Shown here one piece after another: positions 42,043 to 54,395 of a stretch of 64,000 bases of DNA (the stretch's first letter is position 1; each line of letters opens with the position of its first letter). Origin of the DNA: Canna indica (taxonomy: Eukaryota > Streptophyta > Magnoliopsida > Zingiberales > Cannaceae); the NCBI GenBank assembly GCA_034359265.1, contig CP136890.1:43808501-43872500 (forward strand). The letters are read 5' to 3'. The position numbers and the translations under genes were made by a program. The notes beneath the pieces are model-generated. The model did not search any database. It had not been told where the DNA came from and worked only from the letters and a program-made list of their open reading frames with translations.

Positions 42043-44530
42043 TCTTTCATTGTCATACAATATCGATGTTGAACTGACAACCTCAGGAACAACTCTCATT
42101 GAATGATAAACTCCTTTATCTGGTGCTATCCTAAGCGGCAAAGTAAGTAGCAAAGCACAAAGCCTTAGTCACCTTACCGGTTACAGTACCTAGCTAGGAA
42201 CACTTTCTTGCTTACTGCACCACCATTATAAGGTATCCTCTTACCATCATATAATTTCATTATCGTATAGAACACCTCTCATCCTTCTCAAGTGCTTGAG
42301 AAAGTTCTCTATTTGCTTTTCAATATTATTCTCCAGGGTTTTGCTTGAAATCTGCTAGATAACCTTTATGGTATAAGCAATATCAAGCTAAGTGCAAAGC
42401 ATCGCATGATGGATCCCACTACCGAATCATAATGGATCTCACTCATCTTTTATCTCTCCTCAGGTGTCTTAGCAGACAGAATCTTAAAAAGACTAATACA
42501 ATCACTCTTAGGCAAGTAACCTCCTTTACTACCTTCGATGCTAAAACTCTTTTACCACTGCATCAACATATATGGGTTGTGGTAAATCAGGCATCCTTTC
42601 AGACCTATCCATATAGATCCTAATGTCAAGCATACATGAGACCTTTCCCAGACATACCATAGAGAATCAGTATGGAAAATAACTAGAGCGTGAGAACGCT
42701 TTTCCCACAAGTATGTCATACAATATGACTTCACTCCCACTAAACACCTTGTCTTCACAAGGTTCATCCACATTTTTGATAAAATCAAAACCCTTTTGAC
42801 TATCTAATAAAAAATGAATGTTTCAACTCTTCGATGCTAGTTGTAGTCCATAAATGGACCTTCGCAGCTCGCATACCTTACTCGGTCCAACCAAGGATAC
42901 GAACTCCTTTGTCTATGTCATATACACTTCTTCATAATGGAAGAACGCAGTCTAGACACCCCCTAGCCAGATCTCATATTCATAGCACGTACTGATGGCT
43001 AGCAATATCCTGATGAACTTGAGCTTTGGAACTGGTGAGAATGTCTTATTGCAGACAACCTATTGTTTGAGTTAGATCTTATTCACAGCCAATCTGGTCT
43101 TATAGGTCCACACCTTGCCAGCTGCTCAGATCTTTCCTAAAGATCCACCTGCACCTTATAGGAGTCATCCTTTTGGAGCCGATCAACCAAAGTCTACACT
43201 TGGTTTGCATCCAATTTGGATTTGCATAATGCCACTGCATTGTGTTAACACATTTGACCATTAAGAGATCATGGATTGCCTGAATCTAGGTCTTACCTTA
43301 TGGCTAGATATCATCACTCAGACAGTCTACGTAGTCTCCTAGAAGAGTGATGGGAAGTAATAATTTCATAGATTGGTTTAACCTATGAACTTTCCACTAG
43401 TTCTCACGAATTTATTTGTGGTTGCTGAACTTCACCAAGTTCAACATATCTTCCTCTCCCACTTTCCTCGACAAACTCCTTTTTTGAGAAAGTGGTGACA
43501 AAACTCCTTTTGTTCAATAGAGAGAACTTGATACCCAAAACACTTTTAAGGGTATTCCTCAAAATTTTGCACCTGGTCAAGTTTGTCATACGCTAGGCAA
43601 CCCCAAATCACGAGATGTCTCAGACTCGGTTTTTTGTCATTCCATATCTTATATGGTTTATTAGAGACAAACAAAATTATGTCCACTACAATAGCCTCTC
43701 TTCTAAAAATAGATTGGAAGCTAAGTATGGATCACATCAAATCCAATAAGGGGTGATTCTTCCTTTCAGACACATAATTGTGTCAGGAGGGGTCCATATA
43801 GAGATAATCTTATTATCTTCGAGATAATTCACAAACTTAGTGGATAAGTATTCTCTGCCTCAATCCAATTGAAGGGCTATAATACCTTTAACTTCACCTT
43901 TCATACTCCTTAAACGATTCAAAGGTATTGGGTTTGTGCCAAAACAGGTGGACGTCCTCATGCCTAATCATATCTTAGGAGTATCCTTTTCTGGCTTGAG
44001 TTGTTATCGGCTTGCATACACCTATGTAGGCCAACTCTAATCAACTCAGCGAGCTTTTCCCCAGGTCTGGTGAACAGAGACTCGATCAGAATTTCCTTGA
44101 GACACACTTCTCAAGTTGTGACTGTGATTCATAATCACCCAAAGTCATAAAAGTCGAAAGTAGGTGAGGTTAATTTTATCTCTTTATGCGTTCGTTCAAA
44201 AATATTTATCAATTACTCCAAAAACCATTCAACCAATTTAAATTGGTCTAGTCGCATGTAACTCATCAGAATGGTCCATGTGGCAACTATTTCCTATTTA
44301 AGAACTTTTCACAACCTTGTTCAGAGAACAAGGAAAAGGATGTTCTTTTATTAACACTGGAACAAATCAATATCAATGGTCTTGTCGAATAGAAGACTTA
44401 TACAATTAGTTCTTACAACTAAGACAGCAATTCTTGCGCCATTGTCTAGCTGAAGGTCGTAGTTGCCTTCTGTCTAGTCTTCTATTTTTTCTCTTATCCT
44501 GCAACACCTTGCAGATTTTGATAGGTATCA
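42043..44530 (-). pseudogene. Tork-like copia pol remnant, minus strand (GAG-pre-integrase to RNase H)
   Basis: From right to left: GAG-pre-integrase relic near 44400-44480; integrase near 43800-44060 (HTDVCGPI-like, ITTQARKGYS, then SIWTPP-like near 43790) and WGCLAYDKLDQVQNFEEYP-like linker (43620-43540); RT near 42560-43000 (SKVCELRRSIYGLQLASKSW, GFDFIKNVDEPCEDKVFSGS, VILYDILVGK where relatives have LYVDDILLIG); and RNase H relics near 42060-42420 including AMLCTRPDIAYTIKVI-like sequence. The RT catalytic motif is destroyed and stops are frequent. The left end is cut by the copia D LTR. It is the same family as 4332-5470 and 17130-18260. Confidence 0.8.
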
Positions 44531-44813
44531 AATACTCGGTAGAGTTAATGATGAAGTATTCTTATAACGTACACACCTGTAGCAGCGGTTTCTAAAAACC
44601 ATCTTCAGGTTCATCTCTACAAAATACTACTTGCAGTTGCGCTTCTAGTGGCCATGTTTAACATAATGGTAGTAGGTGCCATTGGGAACAACTTTCCCTT
44701 TCTTATTGATATTAATCAAAGGTTTCACAACTTTGTTCGTAACAGAGTGCAACTTTTCCTCAAAGGCCTCTCCCACTAATGAGACTGTGTTCTTATCCTT
44801 CATAAGGTGGGAC

Positions 44814-45155
44814 TCAGTAGTCTTCGGGAAGGGACTCATCCTTCTTGTTTATGTGGAAGTTATTATCAAAGTGTGAAAATGAATCTGGGAGGGATTGGAG
44901 TGCTAAGTCCTGACTTAGCCCCTTAACTATGCTTACGCCCAATTTTTCTAACCTCTCGATCAAATCGATTAGTTTGAGGAGATGGATTTCAACAGGGGTC
45001 CCTGCCGTCATCTTGGCTTGGATGAGTTGCTTTGACATCTCAAACCTAGCAATCAGCCTCTCTTCACCATACAACTTCTTGAGGTGAGAGAGGATGGCCC
45101 TAGCGTCCATCTTTTCATGTTGTCGCTGCAACACATCGGACATAGAGGCGAGCAT
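44814..45155 (-). pseudogene. Tork-like copia gag fragment
   Basis: The 113-codon frame reads MLASMSDVLQRQHEKMDARA, ILSHLKKLYGEERLIARFEM, SKQLIQAKMTAGTPVEIHLL, KLIDLIERLEKLGVSIVKGL, SQDLALQSLPDSFSHFDNNF, the UBN2-type gag domain of plant copia elements. It lies just upstream of the pol remnant on the same strand and ends at a stop near 44814. The N-terminus is missing at the junction with the LTR at about 45190, and the zinc knuckle is not recognisable. Gag would coat the element RNA; this fragment is too short to work. Confidence 0.85.
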
Positions 45156-45190
45156 AATGCACAGAACAGTAGTGTTGTCAACGGATTATG

Positions 45191-46175
45191 AGTGTTTACT
45201 TATAATGAGGAATTTACACTGAAGACTCTACGCTATCAACCTAAGGCACTTCCACGCATGGAAGTCTCTTCCCGAGAGCACTCTTCCACCCCAAACCCTA
45301 AGGTATAACAATCATTAATCCTAGTAAATCAATCTACACGGTGGACTTATGCCTCAAACACAAAGGCTACCACCCAATCTATCAAACCTAGTAATCTAGG
45401 TTTACACAAGTTCAAATACAATAAAATAAATAACAAAATACAACAACTAATGGAGCAATAATCAAACCAAAGTATACTTAGTTCCAAAAGAAACTCCCTA
45501 GTCCTCTTGATGCCTCAAGGTAATGAATAGATGAAATTTCAGGGCTCAATCAAGAAGGTGAGGATCGAAGCTAGGGTTTATAAAGAATCTCTCAATGAAA
45601 GCTTTAAGAGTGATCAAAGATGGCTCAATGGAGTGTAGGATCTGCAAGGAAGGCCTCGATGGCTTGTATTTATAAGCCAATAGATGAGAGAGCCAAACTA
45701 GCTCACCCAACGGGTAAAAAAACTACCCGTTGGCGCCGCCTGATCGGTAGCCGATCGAAGGCCGATCAACCGACCGAGCGACCGGTCATCGACCGGAAGC
45801 TTCTGTGGCTTTAGAGTCGGCCAACCGGTCATCGATCATTGAGTACTGGTACTCTACCTATTGTACCTGTACTCTATCATTGAGTCTAAGTCGTGTTCTT
45901 CATCTGTTCGGGTTTCAGATTATGGTTTTTGGGTTCTTTGCATCATAATAGAGGATTATATATTCATTCTAGATACCCTAAACCTAAACTCTATCTTCCC
46001 AACGAAATCCAAGCGTTGACGACCGTCCTTGCCGATTTCTCCAATTTTTTCGATCGGGGACGTCGTGCACTAACCGATATAGAACCTGAAAATAATTATC
46101 TATGAAATCATTAGTTCCATGTTTCTTATCATCAAAATCAAGATTAAGACCAAGGTTGAAAACCTTAGGCCAACA
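45191..46175 (-). repeat. SIRE-like copia LTR fragment, minus strand
   Basis: The right end is the complement of TGTTGGCCTAAGG at 46175, and the body matches 6440-7757 (AATTTACACYGRAGAGTC, CACCAAGGCTACCACC-like, GGATTATATATTC..., ATCAAAATCAAGATTAAGACC). The left (3') end is missing. GATCGACC-type palindromes lie at 45735-45835. No genes. Confidence 0.82.
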
Positions 46176-47800
46176 ATACCATCTCCACTACACTCCCAGT
46201 TAGAATTCCTTGAATATTGTTGCATTTTCGATTACCATCCGTTCAAGTGTATCATCACACTGACTCAGAGTCTGTCTTTATGTATCATACTTTATTTGAC
46301 GAGTTGGGGGTTCATCTTCCTTCTACTAATTTTGAGCATAATGTCCTAAATTTGGTGAACATTGCTCCTACGTACTCTGTTGCACTCGAACAATTGGGCA
46401 TTTGTCCGCTGATTTGAAATTGTAATGGAGTTTCATGGAATTATACCGAGTCCCTTTGTATTATTTTCTCTCTTTCAAGCGAAAGGGGCGCAAAGATGAC
46501 TGTGGGTATCCTTCAATGTCATCCCTGGGAGGAGGAAGCTCTTTGCCTTGTACAAGAGTTCGTATAAAGGCTTCAAAGTCCATTATTTTAGGGTTAAGTC
46601 GCGAGAGGGCGCTTGGCCTTTCTTCTTAGAGGAGCCTTTCTACACAGAGAGGTTTCCTTTGTCTTGGAGGTCAAAGACCTATTTTGTTCAGTACATTGAG
46701 GACAAAGGTGTTCCCCTTAAGGATAAAAATATGGTTGCTTTTTTGGAGCAGAATTATCCTTCTGTCCCTCTTGCTCCACAGGAGATACTTGAGCGGAGTC
46801 ATGACGAGTCCTCGGTTTTGGAATACATATGTAGGTTTGTAGTACGGGGTATTCCATACTTCATTCGTTAGGAAAATACTCACTTGTTTCCTTATTTTTC
46901 TTTTTTGGTTCATATAGGAAGAATGTCTTTGTTGTTGAAGGCTCTAGGCACTCGCACACGGCTGGCGGCAATAAAGAGGAGTGACCTAAGTAGTAAGGAG
47001 AAGACCCCTTGGCAGAGAGTTTGTTGAAGTCTATGAAGACCATAGGGTCTCGGGCTTCAACGTCTTCAATGCCTCCTACCCCGCTGGCGGTCGGACAATT
47101 CGTGCCTTCAAACTCCCCAACTCCCCCCAAGATCACCTCTAAGACAATAGAAGATGGTTAGGGGTGCTAGTGAGGGTCCAAGCTCTCGGACAGTCGTGCT
47201 CCCAGTGGAGGGTGATGCTGGTATGCCCAAGGCATTGATGGGAAGTCATTAGCCGATGTATCTGTAGCCGACTGCACCTTTTGGAGGTGGCATGCGTGTT
47301 TGCCTTAGTGGCCAGGTGGAGTTCCCCGAGGGGTGGATCTGTGGGAGTTTTATCTGACCCATCTTTTCGGCCTGACAGGTGGACTAAGTAAGTTTTTATC
47401 AAGAGCTTCAGAGGCTTGTTCTCTCGAGGTTGAGCCACTGAAGAAGGCCTTGGAGTCCAAGACATGTGAGATTGGCCATTTGCACTCTCGGGTGAAGGAG
47501 GTAAAAAACCATTCTGCGATCGCTAGAGTGGAGCTGGCTAAGCTTTATCAAGACTTGGCTAGGGCCACGACAGAGGGTTCCTATTCGTAGGCCGAAGTCG
47601 AGGTGGCTAGAGCTGAGGCGGACGGATGGAGATCTGTAGCACAAGGCCTTGAGGGTGAGGTGGGTCATTTCAATGATGCTGTCCTTGAGAAGTATGCTGA
47701 GGGCTTCCATAAGGCGATCGAGCAACCCATGCTTTTTGCCCCTGGAGTTGACTTTTTTGGGATTGATCTTTCCAAGGAAGTAAGGGATGTGTGAGCTGCC
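46176..47800 (+). pseudogene. Plant 'gypsy-type transposon' protein remnant with coiled coil
   Basis: Successive plus-strand frames give YHTLFDELGVHLPSTNFEHN and VLNLVNIAPTYSVALEQLG (46217-46417), FFSLFKRKGRKDDCGYPSMS-like, then YKSSYKGFKVHYFRVKSREG and FPLSWRSKTYFVQYIEDKGV (46548-46871), and a coiled-coil segment LSKFLSRASEACSLEVEPLK, KALESKTCEIGHLHSRVKEV, ARVELAKLYQDLARATTEGS (to 47590), ending VLEKYAEGFHKAIEQPMLFA and GIDLSKEVRD (47794). This resembles the plant protein family called putative gypsy-type transposon (Pfam Transposase_28), found in large retroelements. Its biochemical role is not established. Several frame breaks; flanked by two SIRE-like LTRs pointing away from it. Confidence 0.65.
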
Positions 47801-47865
47801 TAATTATTTGTAATGAATTGTTGCCCTTTGGGGTATTTGATTGCCGCCCCTTTGCGGGCCTATTT

Positions 47866-48694
47866 GTTGCCATAAGGTCTTCAACTTGGTCACCATCTTG
47901 AGTTTGATGATAACAAACTTATTCTAATGGATTTATCAAATGTTTGATCTCAAGTTGGGCGATCGATACGCATGCAAAGTTAGTCAAAAAATGATTAAAA
48001 AATAGCGGAAATTCAAGTGTCTACGGCTTCGAATGCAATCGAGTCAAAATTTAGATCTAGGGTTTGAAATGATTGTAAAATCCTTTTAAGGCCTCAAGTC
48101 AACCCATGTAATGTATTTCTGTAAAGCCAAAACCCAATCGAAACCCAAAATTGAAACCAATTGAAAAATTAGCAAAAACATGCTAACAATAGTACTTCGG
48201 TCGAAGGTTCGGTCGATTGGTTCGTCGATCGACCATCGATCGACGATCGACCACCAAAGGCTCAAAAGCCAAAGAAGGCTTCCGGTTGATGATCGATCTC
48301 TCGGTCGGTCGACCGACCCATCAACCGAGTGATCGACCGACGGGCGACAACAGATAGAATTCTATCTGTTGCAACGCCTGTTTCAAGCTCCTCTCTTCAT
48401 GGCTTATAAATAAAAGATGAATAACGGCCTCCTTAAACCTCTTGATATCATTGAGTCTATACTAGAGTATTTAAGCCTAAAAGAGTTTATCTAAAGCCCT
48501 AACATTCACTTCCACACTCTCAATCTCTCCTCACTTCATCAAGCTTCGCTTTCAACCGAGAAATCCATACTCGAAGCCTTGAAGTGCTAGGAGGAGCGTT
48601 GTTGGAGCTTCATCAAGGTTGTTTTATATTTAAGCTCCATTAATCTTGTTTTCCTACTGTTTTGTATCGAATTTGAGTGTAGCTAGCAAGGTGT
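47866..48694 (+). repeat. SIRE-like copia LTR, 5' portion, plus strand
   Basis: It starts TTGTTGCCATAAGG (47864 onward) and aligns with the start of LTR C on the minus strand (TGTTGGCATAAGG, TTTGATGATAACAAAC). It includes the palindrome region (CGGTCGACCGACCC near 48310) and ends at about 48694 (GCTAGCAAGGTGTG), where another LTR begins. No polypurine tract precedes it, so it is a fragment or a 5' LTR. Confidence 0.78.
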
Positions 48695-51600
48695 GTGATA
48701 GTATATGTAGCTAAAGGAACTTCTGTTAAGGGCGGTTGAATAGGAAGTTGCAACTACTATTGCAACTAGAAGCAAAGTAAAAAACAAAAACAAAAACACA
48801 TGCAAACACAAGAGATTTGTGTATGTAGTTCGGTGACAAAACCAGTCACCTAATTTGCGAGGCACTCACTGGATATATGCCCAATCCACTCTCTATAAGT
48901 GTAATATACGTCATCTGGATTTCACACCCGAAATCCAACTACCGGCACTACAGTGAATTGGAAATAACAAAAAACCTATTTGTTATTATAAGTACATACC
49001 AACTTGCCTCTCTATGACATCACAGTCACAGAGTTCCATCCTCCACACAGCCTTGTGTTGTAGCGAGTTATTAGCCCAAAACCAATTTCGCTTGAAGATA
49101 AAAGGATAGATTGTTGTCATCTGCACTCAGCAGTATTGCACTCAGCAATCTACACTCAGTAGTCTTAACTCCTCTCAATAACTGGCAACACAGTGTTCGC
49201 ACATGGAGAGAGTTCTAGATCAGATCTTTTTATCAGAATTTATATAAGACAACTGAAAGATCTGAATGAATATTGTTCATAACTATTTTGTTTAATGAAC
49301 CCATCAGTTTAACAACCAACAGTCATTGGTTCAAAACAAATAGACAGTGCATAACTCCTAAAGACCATAAAGATCGAAGGAGTAACATCTGATAATATTT
49401 AAAGAGGACCTGACCTCTAAAAGTTATTCGGGTAAATAAAAAGTTAACGATGATTAAAAGATCTCAGAGGCAACAAGGAGAATCATCATTAATAATGTAG
49501 ACCAAGAGTCATCATCTGTAAGACCCAAAAAAAATTCCTAATATAAAAATCTCTTTTTTTGGTGCAGCACACTAGATCGGACGTTAGCCGAGTCGAGCCG
49601 TGGAAATCACCTCGAGTAGAAGGTATAACCCGACCCATGGAAATATGAAGTTGAATTAGTTCAATGGTTATTTCCTTTCTTGCTTATGATGTCTTATTAA
49701 AGTCGAGTTCGACTCTTGAGTGCGGATAGGATCGGAGTCCGAATCGGACTCGGATCGAACCGAGAAGAAGTCAAGTCAAGTGAGGGGCAAATGGGTCATT
49801 GGATGAGGGGAATAAAACCCCTCACCCAAGCCACCCATGCGGCTCAAAGAGAGAGCTGCACACAACCCATCAAGAGGGAGAAAGGGAGAGAGGAGGAGGA
49901 GATCTTGTCAACGCCGAGTTCGCGACGACGCTCGAGGAGATCGGAATCTCATTTCATCAAGATTTCTTCGTGATCCAATTCAAGGTGAGTGGTTAGAGTA
50001 GATGTTAAGGGGAGACGGGTGGCCGGCCCCACAGATTTTGAAATCGAGGTTTTCTCCGTGAGTTTTGCCGATCGGGTTGTTTCCCCATGTTGGATTTTTA
50101 AATCATTGTACATACTGTGATTTCATGTTTGAAAAAATGTCAATTTCTTGCTTTCAGGGGCTCGTCGAGTCGAGGAAAAAGGGGGAAGGTCATGCCAAAA
50201 TTTTCCCCAATTTCCTCGCTCGTCTCGCAACTCGCGTATCAACTTGTATTCGTTTTGTTTTCGGTTTTGGATTGATGCTCGAGTGGATGCCGCAGCCAAG
50301 TCCACCACCTCTAGAGGGTTCAGCCGAGCATGGTCATCATCCTTCTCAAGTTGGCCGAGCAATAGAAGGGGGAAAACTTGGGCTGTTTATATTGGATTGT
50401 TGGATCTCTTATTTTATCGCATTAACTCGCACCTTCATGTTTAAATGTTAGATTAAATTTGAAGTTTATGTTTACTGTTCTATTGGTTAATATGCATAAA
50501 TTCCAGCCCCTTCCCACATGGATGGTTCAGCCGAGCAAGGTTTACCTTCCTCGAGCTTCGGCCGATCAAGGGAAAGGGGGAGGAAACAAACGATTTTGTG
50601 TAGTTGTTCATATCCCTCCGCTTAATGTTTATTCATATTCATGTTAATGTTAATCCATATTCATGTTGTGATTTGTTGGGGTAGATCTATATTACCATTT
50701 TGGAAATATTCTTGCCAAGAAAGGTTTCATTTAATTGCTCATATCATGTTTAATTGTTGCTATGCTTAGTGAATGTTCCATATTGGTTTAACCTCTACAT
50801 TACTTACTTTTTATTTCAGTTCTTCATGATGTTACTATCCATAATTAATTTTGTAAGTCATGTGGAAATGGTGGGTCGAGTGCCTACATAGTCGGCGAGT
50901 TCGCTCGTTCTAGGAAGAATGGGATAGATAACAAATAGGACTTTGCAAGATGCATAGTATATATGGAAACCTAGCTAGGAAATGACAACTTCTAGGACTT
51001 CTAGTATTCATTTCTGGAAACCTAAAACTATTAGGTGTACACGTTTTTGGAAGGGCAGCACTAACTTGTTGACCCTGCAGACCAGATTAGGGCCGGAAAC
51101 GAGCAATCGCCCGAAGTGTATATTTGGAAACCCTAGGACATTTGACTGTGTGATGTGCTTGAGATGGTCCGCCGAGAAGCGTGGAGGTCAGAAATGACCA
51201 ATGCTTAGCTCAGCCAGTGATTGGGTCTTGAGATGCACCAGCGGGCCCGCTAGGTGTCAGACCCCAGTTGGGTGGGACTAGCTATCCCTATCGCAGATGG
51301 TGTCTGGAGACTACTAGACCATCCTAGTCGATGGCCCGGGATTCCACGTTTATATCTTGATATGATGTGGTCGAACGGCCAGTGTGATTCTACCTTGTAT
51401 GGTAGGGCCGATTATAACCGGGATTCTTACACCATAAGTAGGCCTTAAGGGCCGGATGCCAGGTGGCAAGGTTAGGCCGTATGGCCAGTTTCTCCTATAT
51501 GGTTTATACAGAATGACCCACGGGGTCGATAGTCACATCAAAAAGTAGCTTACTTCCCTGATTATATTCTATGTTGTTTATATGTTATGCATGCCAAACT

Positions 51601-52232
51601 GCGGATTATGTGGAGGTTCTTTCAAAGAACCACTCACTGGTCCCAAGTGGACTGACGGTTTGTTTCCTTTGTTTTTGCAGAGCATGATCAGTGATCGAGG
51701 TTGATCGTCATGGTGCAGCTGGAGGGCAGGTGGTGGTGTCATATCTCATAGCGGCATCCTTTGGTCATAGTCCAGTGTCTTGTAGTAGTTATTTTCCATT
51801 TCTACACTAACAGTTGTGTTTTGAAAAGTTTGTAATAACTTTGATACTTGAGACGTTCTATTTGTGACGATGTTGGTTTTCTTCTTTGGATTAAAAAACA
51901 TATATTTGTGAATTTTGAAAACTTTAAATAAAGATTGTGTTGTGGTTTCCTTTCTCGATATATTCTACTTTATTGTCAGTCAGTGTATACAATAAGCTAC
52001 AGGGCAAGATGTAGGCCCTGGTCGGTCACACTACCCTCAGTTGGGGTGTGACATCATCTCTGTAGAAAGCAAAAAGTCCCCTTTTTGCGTTGCACCCTTG
52101 ATATGAAATCCATAGGTTGTTGGAGCAGTTGAGACTGTCCTCAAAATGTGAAGAGTTCCTCATAGTTAAGATTGAGATCATAATGGAACACTTTTGTCAA
52201 ATATAGCCAACATACAATGGCCAACACCAACA
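48695..52232 (-). repeat. Copia-type LTR E, minus strand, split by a solo LTR
   Basis: Its right end is the complement of TGTTGGTGTTGGCC at 52232, directly beside a polypurine tract (GGGGGAGAA on the minus strand), so this is a 3' LTR. The left end is about 48696 with the SIRE-type tail (minus TATTCAACCGCCCTTAACAG). It is interrupted at 49516/52054 by a gypsy solo LTR with duplication TCATC. Spliced length is about 1.0 kb. No genes. Confidence 0.75.
49517..52053 (+). mobile_element. Gypsy solo LTR with target duplication
   Basis: A 2537-bp LTR starting TGTAAGACCCAAAAAAA and ending GTTGGGGTGTGACA, flanked by TCATC at 49512-49516 and 52054-52058, with no internal region attached. It belongs to the same family as 54396-56922 (shared AAACCCTAGGA, AGCGGGCCCGCTAGGTG, GCAGCTGGAGGGCAGG-type blocks). 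The short frames inside (up to 128 codons) have no known domain. Such structures arise by recombination between the two LTRs of one element. Confidence 0.92.
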
Positions 52233-52739
52233 TTCTCCCCCATTGGCTTATTTGGCAAAAACCCAACCTGTCCTAGTCAATTTCAAACAGACAGATAACA
52301 AGAGAGTAGATTCACAGACAAGCAAACTAACTATCAAGATATAATTAACAGTTAATAGTTTAGAGAAAATATCCAACCATCACAGAGTCACAGACAAGAA
52401 AAATACAACCAGTCAACAAACCAAACTCAGCCAAACAAGATAGAAGTTTTAAGGAACCATCAACTATGGCCAGGTGCAATTATCAGACACCCATTTATTC
52501 GAACACCCAATTTATCTCCCCCTTTTTTGAACAAATATGCCAAAGGAGAGAAAGCGGTCACTCATAGTAGTCAGGACTGGACGAACCTGAGACCCTTCTA
52601 GAAGACAGAGATGTAGAACCTACAGAACTAGCTGTGAATATTCAAGAATCTTTCTCTCAATAGAGACTACCTATAGGTGGAGCTGAGCCAAGGACACCTA
52701 TGTTGGGATGGGAAGAAGAAGCATAGCGGAAAAAGTGAT
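52233..52739 (-). other. 3' untranslated region of copia element E
   Basis: No gene. It begins with the polypurine tract (52233-52242, minus strand GGGGGAGAA) and contains a second C-rich run, TCTCCCCCTTTTTTG, near 52516. The coding part that should lie further right is absent; family X sequence starts near 52740. Confidence 0.55.
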
Positions 52740-54395
52740 TTAAAAATTCAAAATATCCCTAAACCAGTTATCAAGTTTAGTAATCTTTAAGGAATTCAGT
52801 CAACGAGTAGAAGGAGAAGATATACCTTATATCGCAAATGGTATGGCTGCTCCTATCCCGGTTTCAAGACGCACACGCGCACGTCCTCCATGGAAGGTCC
52901 ACACCAAGCGCCTCGCAACCAAGGGGCAGCAAACACCATGACTCATTGTGGCTCAACGGAGAGGCAATCTCAACCCCAAAACACACCATGGTGAAGTCAG
53001 CCCTTCCACCAAGAACCGAGCACCAAAAGGAAGGTAGAGAGGATGAGAAAACTGCAGAATGAGAAGGAAGATGTAGGAATACCTCCCTGTCCTTCATAGG
53101 CTCCTCCAAGAAGATGAAGGAGATGACACACCCAAGAGGAAGAGACCTTCAATTCAGCTTCACAAACCCGGGAAGGAAGAACAAGATGGCCGGCCACCCA
53201 TGGGATCAAGAGGAGCTCTTTGGACTCTTTCTTTTCAAGAAGCTTCTCAAGAATCCAAGCCCTTACTCTTCTCCAAGATCTCCAACCAATTTTTTTAACC
53301 CCCTTGAAGGAGGTTAGGCCATCTATTTATAAGGGGCATAGGTTGCCACCTAGGTAGACCTGCCCCCGCCACTTTTAAATCCTCTCCCCGGAATTCAAAG
53401 TTTCGGGGTTTACCTCCAAAACAATAAATTTATATTTAATGGATTTATAATTAATTCAAAATTAATTTAATCCAACTAAATATAAACTTTATTTATCTCT
53501 ATAAATTAAATTCTTATTGATTAGGATTAGTCATGCGTCAATCCCTACAATTAGGGTTACCGAGGAACTCCTTCCTCGCGTATTCGTTCCTATAGGAAAA
53601 CTTCTGTCTTATCATGTCCGTAAATAAGATTCGTGATCGTGTTGCAGCATGTCCATGCTAGTAGACATATAGTGCCGCATTCGAACTTTATCTCATAAGG
53701 TCCGTTATGAGATTAGGCTATTGTGTGTGACCCATTGGGCCCACACTAAGCCAGTAGTGAGTTGTGCATAACGGAGAGGCAAATTGGATAGAACGACTTC
53801 TATTCGAATCTTACGATCCATCACTAAACCCCTTTAGTGTGGTCATGAGAGACTCCACTCACAAGTCAAGATTGACGTCTAGCAACGTGTCATGACTACC
53901 CGGATAGTGTGAGGTTCAATCTACAGGGATTGAACGCCCTTCGATGATTAGTTACAATGCAACTAAGTTCCTCGGTTACAAGGTCCCGACGTTAGCTAGG
54001 GTAAGGAAGAAGTGTCAAACCTTAAAACTGATTTATATGTATTCCACCCGTCAAGATGTCGTCTCAATAATGAAACATCAAAAACATCTTCCTGACTTTC
54101 ATATCTACTCTGGCCAGAGATTCCTAAGTCGACACTTGCAGAGACACATAGGAAATTATCTCCTCTCACTAGGAGTAACTGATTCCAAATTGGTCGCTCA
54201 CCTACCTCCATGAATGCTTCCCCATGCCCAGTAATACTCGGCACATGACGCTGAGGGCCACGTAGGGAGAGAACCAAGACAATGGGTCGTCACTCACAAG
54301 GTAACCATGACAAACTCATGTCCAAGGACTGCTTGCACCTACTATCACCCGAGGAACATCCTATTGACACTCATGTAAGGATTCCATTTTGTGAT
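52740..54395 (-). repeat. Family X LTR-like repeat, long copy
   Basis: It shares with 7758-8534 the blocks TTTACCTCCAAAA, AATTTATATTTAATGG, ACCGAGGAACTCCTTC, GCATGTCCATGCTAGTAGACATATAG and ATCTCATAAGGTCCG. The left part (52840-53290) is pyrimidine/purine-rich and carries frames up to 81 codons with no domain. The right part (53740-54395) has no coding content. It is cut at 54395 by the gypsy 4 LTR. Probably an LTR of a Tork-like copia; ends not found. Confidence 0.55.
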
